A stretch of 64,000 bases of DNA from CAZRRV01 sp045660865 (GCA_045660865.1 JAZREP010000016.1:1-64000), one strand, 5' to 3'. Counted from the first letter of the stretch, positions 8,062 to 16,906 are shown. The notes: a model not told the origin generated them from the sequence alone. Numbers and translations: made by a program.

Positions 8062-9906
8062 ATGAAATACGAATTTTTAAGTAAAATTGAATCGCCTAAG
8101 GATTTGCAATCACTTTCTTTTGAACAGCTTGATAAGTTGTCAGAGGAAATTAGGGACTGTATTTTAAATACTGTTTCTAAAAACGGCGGTCACTTATCCT
8201 CCAATTTAGGTGTGGTAGAGCTTACGGTGGCGCTTCACCGCGTCTTTAAAACACCTGAGGATACAATAATTTTTGATGTGGGTCACCAAAGTTATACCCA
8301 TAAATTGCTGACGGGTCGTTATGCTGACTTTTCAACACTCAGGACTGAAAACGGCATATCTGGTTTTTTGCGTCCCGGCGAAAGCAGTTATGATGCAGTA
8401 ATTTCGGGACATAGCAGCACGTCGGTCTCATCAGCATTCGGTATCCATAAGGGTAACCTTTTAAAAGGCAGTTTGGCTAAAACTGTTGCAGTAATTGGTG
8501 ATGGTGCGCTGTCGGGCGGTATGGTATATGAGGCTCTTAATAACGTGGGTCGTGATAAGAGCAATCTTATAGTAATACTAAACGATAATACAATGTCGAT
8601 ATCTAAAAATGTCGGCGCTTTGGCTAGGCACTTAAATCTAATCCGCCAAAAACCCGGATATTTTAAAACAAAAAGAATATTCAAATCAATTATTTCTGCT
8701 ATTCCTTTTGTTGGCAGAAACTTGAAAAACCGCTTATCCCGTTCTAAAAATATGCTTAAAAATGCAATTTACAACAGCAATATTTTTGACGGCTTTGGGC
8801 TTAACTATATGGGCCCTGTCGACGGTCATAATATAGAAAAATTAGAAAGTATGTTAAAAATAGCAAAGGAGAGCCCCCGTCCTGTATTACTCCACGTTAT
8901 AACAACAAAGGGCAAAGGCTATCCTTATGCACAAGAAAAACCCGATGCCTTTCACGGAGTTTCAGCCTTTGATTTAAAATCAGGTTCAATTTCAGGCTCG
9001 GAGAATTTTTCATCCGCCTTTGGTAAAAAACTTACCACAATGGCAGAAAAAGATGATTCAATTTGCGCTATTACAGCGGCTATGCCTGCGGGTACCGGCC
9101 TTAATTACTTTGCAACTAAGCACCGTAATCGTTTCTTTGATGTTGGTATTGCAGAGGAGCATGCTGTTACCTTTGCGGCAGGTCTTGCAAAGGCAGGTCT
9201 CAAACCGTTTTTTGCAGTATACTCATCGTTCTTGCAACGTGCTTACGACCAGTTGGTGCACGATGTGGCTATTGCCGAATTGCCGGTTACACTCTGTGTA
9301 GACCGAGCAGGTATTGTAGGCGAAGACGGAGAAACGCACCAAGGCTTATTAGACCCTGCGTTTTTATCTTCTGTTCCGGGCACTACAGTTTATTCGCCCT
9401 CAAATTATGCGGAACTGTCATTTGTTCTTGAAAAAGCCGCACATCGTACAAAGGGACTTTGGGCAATTCGTTATCCAAGGGGCAGTGAACCCGAAAATCT
9501 TAAAGAATACAAACCAAGTGAAACAGATTTTGTGCATACACAAGGAAAAGATATTTTGCTTATTACCTATGGTGTAACATTCTCAGAAGCCGTAAAGGCT
9601 AAAGAAAAAATGCCTAACATCGGTTTGTTAAAGCTTAACCGCATAAATCCTCTGCCAAGCGAAGCAATAGATATTGCTAAGCAGTATAAAAATGTGCTCT
9701 TCTTTGAAGAAGCATCAAAAACAGGCGGTATTGCTCAGCAGTTTGCAAGTAAGCTTTGTGAGATTGGATTTAAAGGTGTTTACAAAAACTTTTCGGTAGA
9801 CGGCTTTGTGCCGCAGGGAACTGTAAAAGCTATGAGGCATAAATATTTACTTGATTGTGACGGAATGATTGGTGAGATAGAAAAGTGTCAGAAAAATTGC
9901 GATTAG
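8062..9906 (+). CDS. dxs: 1-deoxy-D-xylulose-5-phosphate synthase
   Basis: First enzyme of the MEP isoprenoid pathway; joins pyruvate and glyceraldehyde 3-phosphate using thiamine diphosphate. The thiamine/Mg motif GDGALSGG...NDNTMSIS lies near residues 146-180, GPVDGHN near 255, and the transketolase pyrimidine-domain block VGIAEEHAVTFAAGLA near 362. The 614-residue length is normal. The ATG at 8062 follows AAGGAAG; an in-frame TTG at 8041 lies within ispA and is less likely. The tail overlaps tlyA by 22 nt. Location after ispA supports isoprenoid function. Confidence 0.96.
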   Translation: MKYEFLSKIESPKDLQSLSFEQLDKLSEEIRDCILNTVSKNGGHLSSNLGVVELTVALHRVFKTPEDTIIFDVGHQSYTHKLLTGRYADFSTLRTENGISGFLRPGESSYDAVISGHSSTSVSSAFGIHKGNLLKGSLAKTVAVIGDGALSGGMVYEALNNVGRDKSNLIVILNDNTMSISKNVGALARHLNLIRQKPGYFKTKRIFKSIISAIPFVGRNLKNRLSRSKNMLKNAIYNSNIFDGFGLNYMGPVDGHNIEKLESMLKIAKESPRPVLLHVITTKGKGYPYAQEKPDAFHGVSAFDLKSGSISGSENFSSAFGKKLTTMAEKDDSICAITAAMPAGTGLNYFATKHRNRFFDVGIAEEHAVTFAAGLAKAGLKPFFAVYSSFLQRAYDQLVHDVAIAELPVTLCVDRAGIVGEDGETHQGLLDPAFLSSVPGTTVYSPSNYAELSFVLEKAAHRTKGLWAIRYPRGSEPENLKEYKPSETDFVHTQGKDILLITYGVTFSEAVKAKEKMPNIGLLKLNRINPLPSEAIDIAKQYKNVLFFEEASKTGGIAQQFASKLCEIGFKGVYKNFSVDGFVPQGTVKAMRHKYLLDCDGMIGEIEKCQKNCD

Positions 9907-10685
9907 ACAGTGAAATATTTGCCCGAGGTTTAGCCGAAAGCCGTGAAAAGGCTAAGGCATACATTATGTCGGGTATAGTATTTGTTAACAATCAAAAGGC
10001 AGATAAACCAGGAATGACGGTTAAGGAAAAAGATATAATAGAGGTGCGTGGGCAAACATTAAAATATGTCAGCCGCGGCGGACTTAAACTTGAAAAGGCT
10101 GTTGATGCCTTTAAAATTTCCTTAACCGATAAGGTTTGCGCTGATATAGGTGCATCTACAGGCGGTTTTACCGATTGTATGCTTCAAAACGGCGCTAAGC
10201 AGGTCTATGCTATTGACGTTGGCTACGGTCAGCTTGATTGGAAACTGCGTACAGATGCAAGGGTTGTAAACTTAGAGCGTACAAATTTCCGTTACGTAAC
10301 AACCGAGCAGATTCCAACCCCTTTGGATTTTGCTTCGGTGGACGTTTCGTTTATTTCTTTAACTAAAATTCTGCCTGTACTTTATACATTGTTAAAGGAT
10401 AATGCTGAGGCTGTGTGTCTTATTAAACCTCAGTTTGAGGCAGGTAAAGAAAAGGTTGGCAAAAAGGGTGTAGTGCGTGACCCCGAAATACATAAAGAGG
10501 TAATCGAAAATATTCTTGCCTTTTTGCCGACAGTAGGCTTTTCAGCCTTGAATTTATCCTTTTCACCGATTCGTGGTCCTGAAGGGAACATAGAATATCT
10601 TGTTCATATCATTAAAGACGGTGCAGGCAATATTGCCGACTGTGTAGATATAATAGAAACCGTAAAAAATTCACATGAAATCTAG
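9885..10685 (+). CDS. tlyA: TlyA family rRNA methyltransferase (hemolysin A family)
   Basis: 2'-O-methyltransferase of 16S/23S rRNA. An S4 RNA-binding domain fills residues 1-60 (RLDSEIFARGLAESREKAKAY), followed by SRGGLKLEKA and an FtsJ-like SAM-binding fold with DIGASTGGFTDCMLQNGA near residue 85 and CLIKPQFEAGKEKVGKKGVVRD near residue 180. Translation begins at GTG 9885, inside the end of dxs (22-nt overlap), where homologues also start. Length (266) matches the family. In clostridia this gene is commonly followed by nadK, as here. Older annotation as haemolysin is not supported by the methyltransferase domains. Confidence 0.93.
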   Translation: MSEKLRLDSEIFARGLAESREKAKAYIMSGIVFVNNQKADKPGMTVKEKDIIEVRGQTLKYVSRGGLKLEKAVDAFKISLTDKVCADIGASTGGFTDCMLQNGAKQVYAIDVGYGQLDWKLRTDARVVNLERTNFRYVTTEQIPTPLDFASVDVSFISLTKILPVLYTLLKDNAEAVCLIKPQFEAGKEKVGKKGVVRDPEIHKEVIENILAFLPTVGFSALNLSFSPIRGPEGNIEYLVHIIKDGAGNIADCVDIIETVKNSHEI

Positions 10686-10693
10686 GTGATAAA

Positions 10694-11509
10694 ATGAAAT
10701 TGGCGGTAATTCCTAATAAAGGTAAGCAGGCAGCTTATGAGGTTTGTGAGCAAATTGCAAAACTGATAAAGCCCGATGATGCTCTGCTTATAGCAGATGA
10801 TGAAAAATTAAAGGACAGTTATAAAATAGTAGATACCGACACTCTTTATAGTGAGGCTGATTTTATCCTTGCTGTAGGCGGTGACGGTACCATAATGCAC
10901 ACAGCAAAGCGTGCTGCAAAATTCGGTAAAGCAGTTGTGGGTATCAATGCAGGCCGAATGGGATTTTTAGCTAATTTGGAACAATCTGAATTGCATTATA
11001 TTAAAAACTTGCTTACAGGTGAGTATGAGGTTGACCGCCGTATGGTGTTGACCGCCGAAATTGACGGTAAAACTTATGATTTCATAAACGACCTCGTAGC
11101 GGTTAAGACCGCAAAACAAAATCTTGTGGACCTCACAGCAGGCTATGCCGATGAGGGCATTTCTTACAGAGCGGACGGTTTAATTATCGCAACCCCTACA
11201 GGGTCTACCGCCTATTCAATGTCTGCAGGCGGTCCAATACTTGATACAACGCTTGACTGCATTGTGGCAACACCAATCTGCTCACATTCGCTTTTTTCAC
11301 GTTCAGTGATTTTTGATGCCGACCGTGAAATACTTATCCGTGTTGCAGAAGAGGGTCAAACAGCAGAGATAGTGCTCGATGGAGAAGCACGTGTTTTAGT
11401 TAATGAAAAGAGTGTTATCCGTGTTGCTAAGAACCGTGACATCGCCATTAGTTTTGTTAAATTTAAAAAAGATGCTTTTTACGATATTCTTTCACAAAAA
11501 ATAAAGTGA
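10694..11509 (+). CDS. nadK: NAD kinase
   Basis: Phosphorylates NAD to NADP. The family GGDGT motif is near residue 62, followed by GINAGRMGFLANL, DLVAVKT (normally NE/ND plus hydrophobics) and DGLIIATPTGSTAYSMSAGGPI near residue 160. Length (271) matches bacterial NadK. The ATG at 10694 follows TAGGTGAT. Together with tlyA, argR and recN it forms a conserved Firmicutes cluster; the stop is 10 nt from the argR start. Confidence 0.95.
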   Translation: MKLAVIPNKGKQAAYEVCEQIAKLIKPDDALLIADDEKLKDSYKIVDTDTLYSEADFILAVGGDGTIMHTAKRAAKFGKAVVGINAGRMGFLANLEQSELHYIKNLLTGEYEVDRRMVLTAEIDGKTYDFINDLVAVKTAKQNLVDLTAGYADEGISYRADGLIIATPTGSTAYSMSAGGPILDTTLDCIVATPICSHSLFSRSVIFDADREILIRVAEEGQTAEIVLDGEARVLVNEKSVIRVAKNRDIAISFVKFKKDAFYDILSQKIK

Positions 11510-11519
11510 GGTGCAAGCA

Positions 11520-11966
11520 ATGAAAAAGAACAGACAAGAAAAAATTATTGAACTTATAAACACTCGTGTAATTGATACGCAGGAGGACTTACAAAAAGCA
11601 CTTAACGATTTGGGATTTTCGGTTACACAAGCCACAGTTTCACGTGATATTAAGGAACTGCGTATAGTAAAGGCTCTTGATTTAAACGGCGTTTACAGAT
11701 ATACTATAAATCAAGAAACCTCTAAGAAAACAACTATCAAATATAATGAGATTTTTTCCCATTCTGTTATTCAAGCGCAATGCGCTATGAATGATGTTGT
11801 AATTAAATGCCATCCGGGTATGGCTCAGGGTGCTTGCACAGCGCTTGACAGTATGTTCGGCAATCTTATGTTAGGCACCTTAGCGGGTGATGATACTATT
11901 TTGGCTATAACCCATTCGGCTGAAGAAGCCCAGATACTTGTTCGCAAAATCAAGGAAATGCTATAA
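11520..11966 (+). CDS. argR: Arginine repressor ArgR/AhrC
   Basis: Arginine-responsive transcription regulator. The N-terminal winged helix (RQEKIIELINTRVIDTQEDLQ and TQATVSRDIKELRIVK) and the C-terminal arginine-binding hexamerisation domain (GTLAGDDTILAI near residue 120) are both clear. I choose ATG 11520, since GAGGTG at 11508-11513 has 6-nt spacing to it; a GTG three codons earlier overlaps that site. No arginine biosynthesis genes are nearby except argS in the distant metF region. The location beside recN is conserved across Firmicutes and need not reflect function. Confidence 0.95.
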   Translation: MKKNRQEKIIELINTRVIDTQEDLQKALNDLGFSVTQATVSRDIKELRIVKALDLNGVYRYTINQETSKKTTIKYNEIFSHSVIQAQCAMNDVVIKCHPGMAQGACTALDSMFGNLMLGTLAGDDTILAITHSAEEAQILVRKIKEML

Positions 11967-11996
11967 AGCTGTCAACTGCTTTTAGGGGGTGTGTGG

Positions 11997-13661
11997 ATGT
12001 TAAGCTGTTTGAAAATTGAAAATATTGCAGTTATAAAAGAGGCTGAATTAGAAACCGGCTCAGGCTTTAATGTCCTCACAGGTGAAACCGGAGCGGGTAA
12101 GTCTATTATAATAGACGCCATATACGCTGTTATGGGCAGGCGCACCTCAAAGGAACTTATTCGTACAGGCCATAATACAGCGCAGGTTTCGGCTTTGTTC
12201 AGTGACGTAAACGAGGCAGTATTGAAACAGTGCGATGAATACGGTATTGAAGTAGAGGATAAAGACCTGCTTTTACAGCGCCGTATGTCGGCTGACGGGA
12301 AAAACATCTGCCGTATCAACGGTCAGCCTGTTACACTTTCGGTACTCCGTGAAATATCCGAAAATCTAGTCAACATACACGGTCAGCATGATAATCAACA
12401 GCTGCTTAACAGTAAAAGCCATTGCGGTTTTATTGATGCTTATGCAGAAAATGATGCTGAACGTGAAGAATATTTGAATGTTTTTTATCGGCTAAAAGAT
12501 ATAAAAAAACAGTTGAAAGAACTGTATGCTCTTAATACCGATAAATTACAACGTACAGATATGCTAACCTTTGCCGTGCAAGAATTAGAGGCGGCTCAAA
12601 TATCGGTAGGCGAAATTGAACAGCTAAAAGATAAGCGTAATCAAGCACGAAACAGCGAAAAGCTGACAAAAGCCTTCAGGTCGGCCGTTTCGGCACTAAA
12701 AGGTGATGAGAATACAGGGGGTGTTGTATCAGCGGTTGATACAGTATCCTCAGAAATTAGTAAACTGTCAGAATTCTTTGCGGACGGAAAAGAGATTGGT
12801 GAAAAACTAATCGGTATGTCCTATGAATTGCAAGCGGTAGCAGATTATTTGAACGCCTTGGTTGATAGCGTGCAGTTTAGTGCTGCCGAGCTTGAACAAA
12901 TAGAGGATAGAATAGATTTACTTTCTCGCCTTAGCAAAAAGTACGGCGCTACCGAACAAGATATGCTCGATTATTTGGAATCGGCCAAGGCTGAACTTAC
13001 AACAATAACAACTGCTGATGAGCAAATTGCTAAGTTGGAGGCTGAGTCACAAGAGGTTGAACAACAACTTGTGCAGGCGGGTAAAAAGCTAACACAGTCC
13101 AGAACAGATGCAGGTAACCGCTTTGCGAATTCTATATGTGACGTTTTAAAATATTTGCAAATGCCGAATGTACGCTTCTTGGTTGATTGTAAACAGGGAA
13201 CATACACCAAAAACGGCTGTGATGAGATTGAGTTTTTGATTTCGGCTAACCTGGGTGAAAATCCTAAGCCGTTAGCAAAAATAGCCTCCGGCGGTGAAAT
13301 GTCCCGTATTATGCTTGCAATTAAAAGTGTTCTGCTTACGGCTGATAACATAGACACATTGATTTTTGATGAAATTGATTCCGGTATCAGCGGTAATGCG
13401 GCAGGCAAGGTTGGAAATAAATTAAAAGAGCTTTCCGTTGCAAAGCAGGTAATATGTATTACCCATCTGGCGCAGATAGCCGCTTTGGCAGATAATCACT
13501 TTTTAATTACCAAAGCAGAAAAAGATAATAATACCTTCACCTCTGTACAACGACTCGAAGGCGATGAGCGTATAGCCGAAATCGCACGGATTATGTCGGG
13601 TAGTGAGATGACGGAAAATTTATATAAAACAGCAAAAGAATTATTGGAAAAGGATGTTTAA
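11997..13661 (+). CDS. recN: DNA repair protein RecN
   Basis: SMC-like ATPase acting early in double-strand break repair. Walker A GETGAGKS is near residue 29, a coiled-coil middle covers about residues 150-370, and the C-terminal half carries the signature ASGGEMSRIMLA near 432, Walker B IFDEIDSGISG near 458 and QVICITHLAQIAA near 483. The start ATG 11997 follows AGGGGGT by 6 nt; an in-frame GTG at 11991 is next to that site and unlikely. At 554 residues it is full length. The following tyrS begins 4 nt after its stop. Confidence 0.95.
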   Translation: MLSCLKIENIAVIKEAELETGSGFNVLTGETGAGKSIIIDAIYAVMGRRTSKELIRTGHNTAQVSALFSDVNEAVLKQCDEYGIEVEDKDLLLQRRMSADGKNICRINGQPVTLSVLREISENLVNIHGQHDNQQLLNSKSHCGFIDAYAENDAEREEYLNVFYRLKDIKKQLKELYALNTDKLQRTDMLTFAVQELEAAQISVGEIEQLKDKRNQARNSEKLTKAFRSAVSALKGDENTGGVVSAVDTVSSEISKLSEFFADGKEIGEKLIGMSYELQAVADYLNALVDSVQFSAAELEQIEDRIDLLSRLSKKYGATEQDMLDYLESAKAELTTITTADEQIAKLEAESQEVEQQLVQAGKKLTQSRTDAGNRFANSICDVLKYLQMPNVRFLVDCKQGTYTKNGCDEIEFLISANLGENPKPLAKIASGGEMSRIMLAIKSVLLTADNIDTLIFDEIDSGISGNAAGKVGNKLKELSVAKQVICITHLAQIAALADNHFLITKAEKDNNTFTSVQRLEGDERIAEIARIMSGSEMTENLYKTAKELLEKDV

Positions 13662-13665
13662 GGTT

Positions 13666-14889
13666 ATGACTTTGTTTGATGAATTAAAGGAAAGAGGCCT
13701 GGTTGCTCAGTGCACCGATGAAGAAAAGGTAAAAGATTTACTGAACAATCAAAAGACCACATTTTATATTGGTTTTGACCCCACAGCTGACAGTCTGCAC
13801 GTTGGCCACTTTGTAGCTATGGTTGTTATGGCGCATATGCAAAAGCACGGTCATACACCGATTGCTCTTTTTGGCGGCGGTACAGGTATGATAGGCGACC
13901 CGTCGGGCAAAACCGATATGCGTAAAATGTTAACAAGAGAGGAAATTGACCATAACGTATCCTGCTTTGTTAAGCAGATGTCAGGGCTTGTAGACTTTTC
14001 TAATGATAAAGCAATTATGGTAAATAACGGCGACTGGCTTTTAAGCCTCAATTATATTGATTTCTTGCGTGCCGTTGGTGTTCATTTTTCGGTTAACCGT
14101 ATGCTTTCCTTTGAGTGCTATAAGCAACGCTTAGAGCGCGGCTTGTCCTTCTTTGAGCTCAATTATATGCTTATGCAAAGCTATGACTTTTTGGTGCTTA
14201 ACCGCAAATACGGATGTCAGCTCGAAATGGGCGGTGACGACCAATGGAGTAATATTATCGGCGGTGTTGAACTTATACGCCGTTCTGATGGTAAAGAAGC
14301 CTATGGTCTTACCTTTAATCTGTTGCTTACCAGTGAAGGTAAAAAGATGGGTAAAACCGAAAAGGGCGCAGTATGGCTTGACCCTGCAAAAACTTCGCCT
14401 TATGATTTCTTCCAGTATTGGCGCAATGTTGATGATGCCGATGTTATCAACTGTATGAAGATGCTTACCTTTGTACCGCTTGAGGAAATTCGTGAGTTTG
14501 CAAAATTAGAGGGTAGTCAGCTTAATCCTGTTAAGGAAAGACTTGCATTTGAGCTTACAAAAATGATACACGGTGAACAAGAGGCCAGGAAAGCTTTGGA
14601 TACTGCCAAGTCCCTCTTTGCAGGTGGCGGCAATTTAGCAGAAATGCCCTCTACCGAAATAACTGCCGACGATTTCACAGACGGCAAAATCGCAGTGCTT
14701 GACCTTCTTTTAAAAGCCGGACTCATCCCCTCAAAGGGTGAGGGACGCCGCTTAATTCAGCAGGGCGGTGTTTCGGTTAATGAACAGAAGGTAGTAGACC
14801 CATTTTTAACATATACTGCCGATGACTTCGCAGATGATTTTGTAATTAAAAAAGGTAAAAAAGTTTTCCATAAAATTGTTTTGAAATAA
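13666..14889 (+). CDS. tyrS: Tyrosyl-tRNA synthetase
   Basis: Charges tRNA-Tyr. The class I signatures are HVGHF near residue 45 (HIGH motif) and KMGKT near 227 (KMSKS motif); YMLMQSYDF and GGDDQW are tyrosine-site motifs. An S4 RNA-binding domain occupies the last 65 residues (SKGEGRRLIQQGGVSVN). I choose ATG 13666 because TyrS proteins typically begin TLFDELKERGL; an in-frame ATG at 13654 overlaps recN. No T-box leader is present: the gene is in the recN transcript and ends at a strong terminator. Confidence 0.95.
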   Translation: MTLFDELKERGLVAQCTDEEKVKDLLNNQKTTFYIGFDPTADSLHVGHFVAMVVMAHMQKHGHTPIALFGGGTGMIGDPSGKTDMRKMLTREEIDHNVSCFVKQMSGLVDFSNDKAIMVNNGDWLLSLNYIDFLRAVGVHFSVNRMLSFECYKQRLERGLSFFELNYMLMQSYDFLVLNRKYGCQLEMGGDDQWSNIIGGVELIRRSDGKEAYGLTFNLLLTSEGKKMGKTEKGAVWLDPAKTSPYDFFQYWRNVDDADVINCMKMLTFVPLEEIREFAKLEGSQLNPVKERLAFELTKMIHGEQEARKALDTAKSLFAGGGNLAEMPSTEITADDFTDGKIAVLDLLLKAGLIPSKGEGRRLIQQGGVSVNEQKVVDPFLTYTADDFADDFVIKKGKKVFHKIVLK

Positions 14890-14890
14890 T

Positions 14891-14922
14891 AAAAAGCCGA
14901 GGTTTTAATCTCGGCTTTTTTA
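14891..14922. terminator. Bidirectional intrinsic terminator after tyrS
   Basis: A perfect 11-bp stem (AAAAAGCCGAG with CTCGGCTTTTT) and an 8-nt loop. It closes the nusB-tyrS run and the convergent symporter gene, whose stop codon overlaps its edge at 14920-14922. Confidence 0.92.
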
Positions 14923-16275
14923 CTTTAAATAATCATTTAATAGTTTTATTACGAGTTTTGATTGTAAGAGAACACCTAATAAATTAGGTATTGCCATTAG
15001 TCCGTTAAAAAGGTCTGCTATGTCCCATACGGGTTTCATTTCTGCCCAAGCGCCGATAAATACTGCGGCAACAAAAATTACTTTATAAAGGGTTACGGCA
15101 CGCTTGCCGAATAAATATTCAACACATTTTGACCCATAGTATGACCAACCCAAGCAGGTTGAAAAGGCAAACAATAATGTTGATACAGCAATAAAGGCGC
15201 TGCCGTAAATACCGAAACCGTTTTCTGCGAAAGCCTTTGCTACAAGTGTTGCACCTGTGGCACCTGAGGTGCCGGGCATCAGTATTGCCAGCGCCGTAAC
15301 AGTACACATAATAACGGTGTCAAAAAACACCTCAAACATACCCCACATACCTTGCTTAGCGGGTTCTGTAATGCTGGAAGCGCAATGCACTAAAACCGAG
15401 GAGCCAAGCCCAGCTTCATTTGAAAATACTCCTCGCTTAAAGCCTTGACTTGCCGCCTTTTGAATTATAGTGCCGCTAATACCACCCGAAACAGCCGATA
15501 TGCCAAAAGCACCTTTAAAAATTGAGGCAAAGGTAGGTAAGAGGCGGTCTATATTATTGAAAATAACTACCAAAGAACCTATTATGTATAAAAGCGCCAT
15601 AATAGGTACTAATTTTTCTGCTGTCGCACCGATTCGTTTTACTCCGCCGAAAATGATAACCCCTAAAATAAATGCTGCCGTAATGCCGGTAAGGATTGGC
15701 GGTAGGGAAAAGGTGCTTTCCATAGTAGTTGATATGGTGTTGATTTGTACCATGTTGCCCATACCAAAAGAAGCAAGGGTACAAAAGTTGGCAAAAATAA
15801 AAGCAAGCGGTTTGCCTAACGGTTTTAAAAGCTTGTGATTAGAAAGTCCGCCCTCTATAATATACATAGCACCGCCGCACCATTCACCGTCACTGTTTTT
15901 TTGGCGGTAATAAATACCGAGAGTGTTTTCAGCAAAACTTGTCATCATACCGAAAAATGCCGATACCCACATCCAAAAAACCGCTCCCGGCCCACCAATG
16001 ACTATTGCAGTTGCAACACCCGCAATATTGCCAGTTCCAAGCGAAGCGGCCAAAGCGGTTGCCATAGCCTGAAAAGGAGATATGCTATTACTAGAATTTG
16101 TGTTTTTTTCAGGTTTAATTATTTCTTTTAAAGTTTTGCCAAACCAAAGAGAAAAACCCTTTATTTGAAAAAAGTTGGTTTTAACTGTAAAATATATACC
16201 GCTGCCAAGCAGTAAAATAAGCATAGGTGTTCCCCAAACAAGGGTTGAAAGTCTTTCTGTAATGCTACTTAACAA
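14920..16275 (-). CDS. Alanine/glycine:cation symporter, AGCS (AlsT) family
   Basis: Sodium-coupled alanine or glycine importer of the inner membrane. The protein has about ten hydrophobic segments, the N-terminal WGTPMLILLLGSGIYFTVKT, the AGCS signature ALAASLGTGNIAGVATAI near residue 85 and GVFSNEAGLGS near residue 285. Length (about 451) is typical. An in-frame GTG at 16290 sits upstream of the Shine-Dalgarno; GGGAGG at 16288-16283 is 7 nt from TTG at 16275, which I take as the start. That ribosome-binding site lies inside the 3' arm of a perfect 12-bp inverted repeat (16275-16286 with 16309-16320), suggesting translational control. It is divergent from the DUF1653 gene. Alanine versus glycine preference cannot be read. 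Confidence 0.93.
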   Translation of the reverse strand: MLSSITERLSTLVWGTPMLILLLGSGIYFTVKTNFFQIKGFSLWFGKTLKEIIKPEKNTNSSNSISPFQAMATALAASLGTGNIAGVATAIVIGGPGAVFWMWVSAFFGMMTSFAENTLGIYYRQKNSDGEWCGGAMYIIEGGLSNHKLLKPLGKPLAFIFANFCTLASFGMGNMVQINTISTTMESTFSLPPILTGITAAFILGVIIFGGVKRIGATAEKLVPIMALLYIIGSLVVIFNNIDRLLPTFASIFKGAFGISAVSGGISGTIIQKAASQGFKRGVFSNEAGLGSSVLVHCASSITEPAKQGMWGMFEVFFDTVIMCTVTALAILMPGTSGATGATLVAKAFAENGFGIYGSAFIAVSTLLFAFSTCLGWSYYGSKCVEYLFGKRAVTLYKVIFVAAVFIGAWAEMKPVWDIADLFNGLMAIPNLLGVLLQSKLVIKLLNDYLK

Positions 16276-16320
16276 ATCAATCCCTCCCACATATAAAGAT
16301 ATGCTGTAGAGGGATTGATT
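16275..16320 (-). promoter_or_regulatory. Leader hairpin covering the symporter ribosome-binding site
   Basis: Arms 16275-16286 and 16309-16320 are perfect 12-bp reverse complements separated by 22 nt. In the minus-strand transcript the 3' arm contains GAGGGA of the Shine-Dalgarno and runs up to the first base of the TTG start, so folding would hide both. On the plus strand the other arm contributes the -35 hexamer TTGATT (16315-16320) of the divergent gene. It could therefore be an RNA switch, a DNA operator, or both; the sequence alone does not decide. Confidence 0.6.
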
Positions 16321-16343
16321 ATTTTTTACAGTTGAGATATACT
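16315..16343 (+). promoter_or_regulatory. Promoter for the DUF1653 gene
   Basis: TTGATT (16315-16320), 17-nt spacer, TATACT (16338-16343), 20 nt before the ATG. The -35 box lies in the inverted repeat shared with the divergent symporter gene. Confidence 0.6.
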
Positions 16344-16368
16344 AAGTTAAGAGGTGAGGGCAATGCAA
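16339..16368 (-). promoter_or_regulatory. Probable promoter for the symporter gene
   Basis: On the minus strand TTGCAT (16368-16363), 18-nt spacer, TAGTAT (16344-16339). A start near 16332 would include the whole leader hairpin. It overlaps the divergent promoter. Confidence 0.4.
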
Positions 16369-16614
16369 AACAGTATTAAATTAGGTCGCTATCGTCATTT
16401 TAAAGGTAACGAATATGAGGTTATAGGAGTTGCAAAACATTCTGAAACCTTGGAAGAAATGGTTGTTTACCGTGCGCTGTATGATGAGGGCGGTCTTTGG
16501 GTGCGCCCTGCTAATATGTGGAATGAGGTAATAGAGCGTGACGGTAAAAAATTTCAACGCTTTACTTATATAGGTAAGCTGAAGGGAGTTGAACGCGTCA
16601 CGCCTGACAAATAA
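16363..16614 (+). CDS. DUF1653 domain protein
   Basis: An 83-residue protein consisting of one DUF1653 domain: LGRYRHFKGNEYEVIGVAKHSET near the start, EEMVVYRALYDEGGLWVRP in the middle and FQRFTYIG at the end. The small beta-rich domain is common in bacteria and has no established function known to me. ATG 16363 follows GAGGTGAG with 4-6 nt spacing; a GTG at 16354 lies inside that site. It is apparently monocistronic, divergent from the alanine/glycine symporter, with no clear terminator behind it. Confidence 0.88.
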   Translation: MQNSIKLGRYRHFKGNEYEVIGVAKHSETLEEMVVYRALYDEGGLWVRPANMWNEVIERDGKKFQRFTYIGKLKGVERVTPDK

Positions 16615-16619
16615 TAAAT

Positions 16620-16860
16620 TTCCGTTTTTTATTGCCTCATCACTTGAAATACGTCAGTATTCCTGCGTTCTTCGGCTTCAAGAAACAAAAATTTCTTTAT
16701 TTGGCAGGTCATAAAGTTGCTACCGCCGAGTTTTTCCATTCGGCAAAGTGTGAAATTTGCGGCAAGGCTAACGCCTGCCGTAAATAAGCGCAAGGCCGAT
16801 GGGGTAAAGGCGGCGTGCGCAACCGTAACGAGTCCGACTCTCTTCAGCTTATGGAATAAA
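16620..16860. other. Structured, relatively GC-rich intergenic element of unknown nature
   Basis: The 319 nt between the DUF1653 gene and the tRNA hold no convincing gene but are richer in GC than the flanks and full of short inverted repeats. Examples are GCCGA/TCGGC around 16725-16745, a GGCAAGGC/GCCTGCC pair around 16760-16780 and GCGCA/TGCGC around 16788-16820. A minus-strand frame of 84 codons (16629-16883) spans it, but its TTG start coincides with the -35 box of the tRNA promoter and its product shows no recognisable domain. It may be a small RNA, a dispersed repeat or a gene remnant. Confidence 0.35.
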
Positions 16861-16877
16861 ATTATCTTAAAAACCGC

Positions 16878-16906
16878 TTGCAATTAAGTCCTGCTTATGA
16901 TATAAT
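16878..16906 (+). promoter_or_regulatory. Promoter for tRNA-Arg(UCU)
   Basis: TTGCAA (16878-16883), 17-nt spacer, consensus TATAAT (16901-16906), 28 nt upstream of the mature tRNA 5' end. Confidence 0.75.

Noticed and set aside
9885..10685. Haemolysin function for TlyA
   Set aside because: S4 and FtsJ-like methyltransferase domains point to rRNA methylation; the haemolysin name is historical.
13640..13666. T-box leader for tyrS
   Set aside because: Only 4 nt separate recN and tyrS; no specifier hairpin or antiterminator can fit.
16629..16883. An 84-codon gene on the minus strand
   Set aside because: Its TTG start coincides with the -35 hexamer of the tRNA promoter, the product has no recognisable domain and the region looks structured. 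An AGGA upstream of the TTG leaves slight doubt, so the region is listed as an unexplained element.
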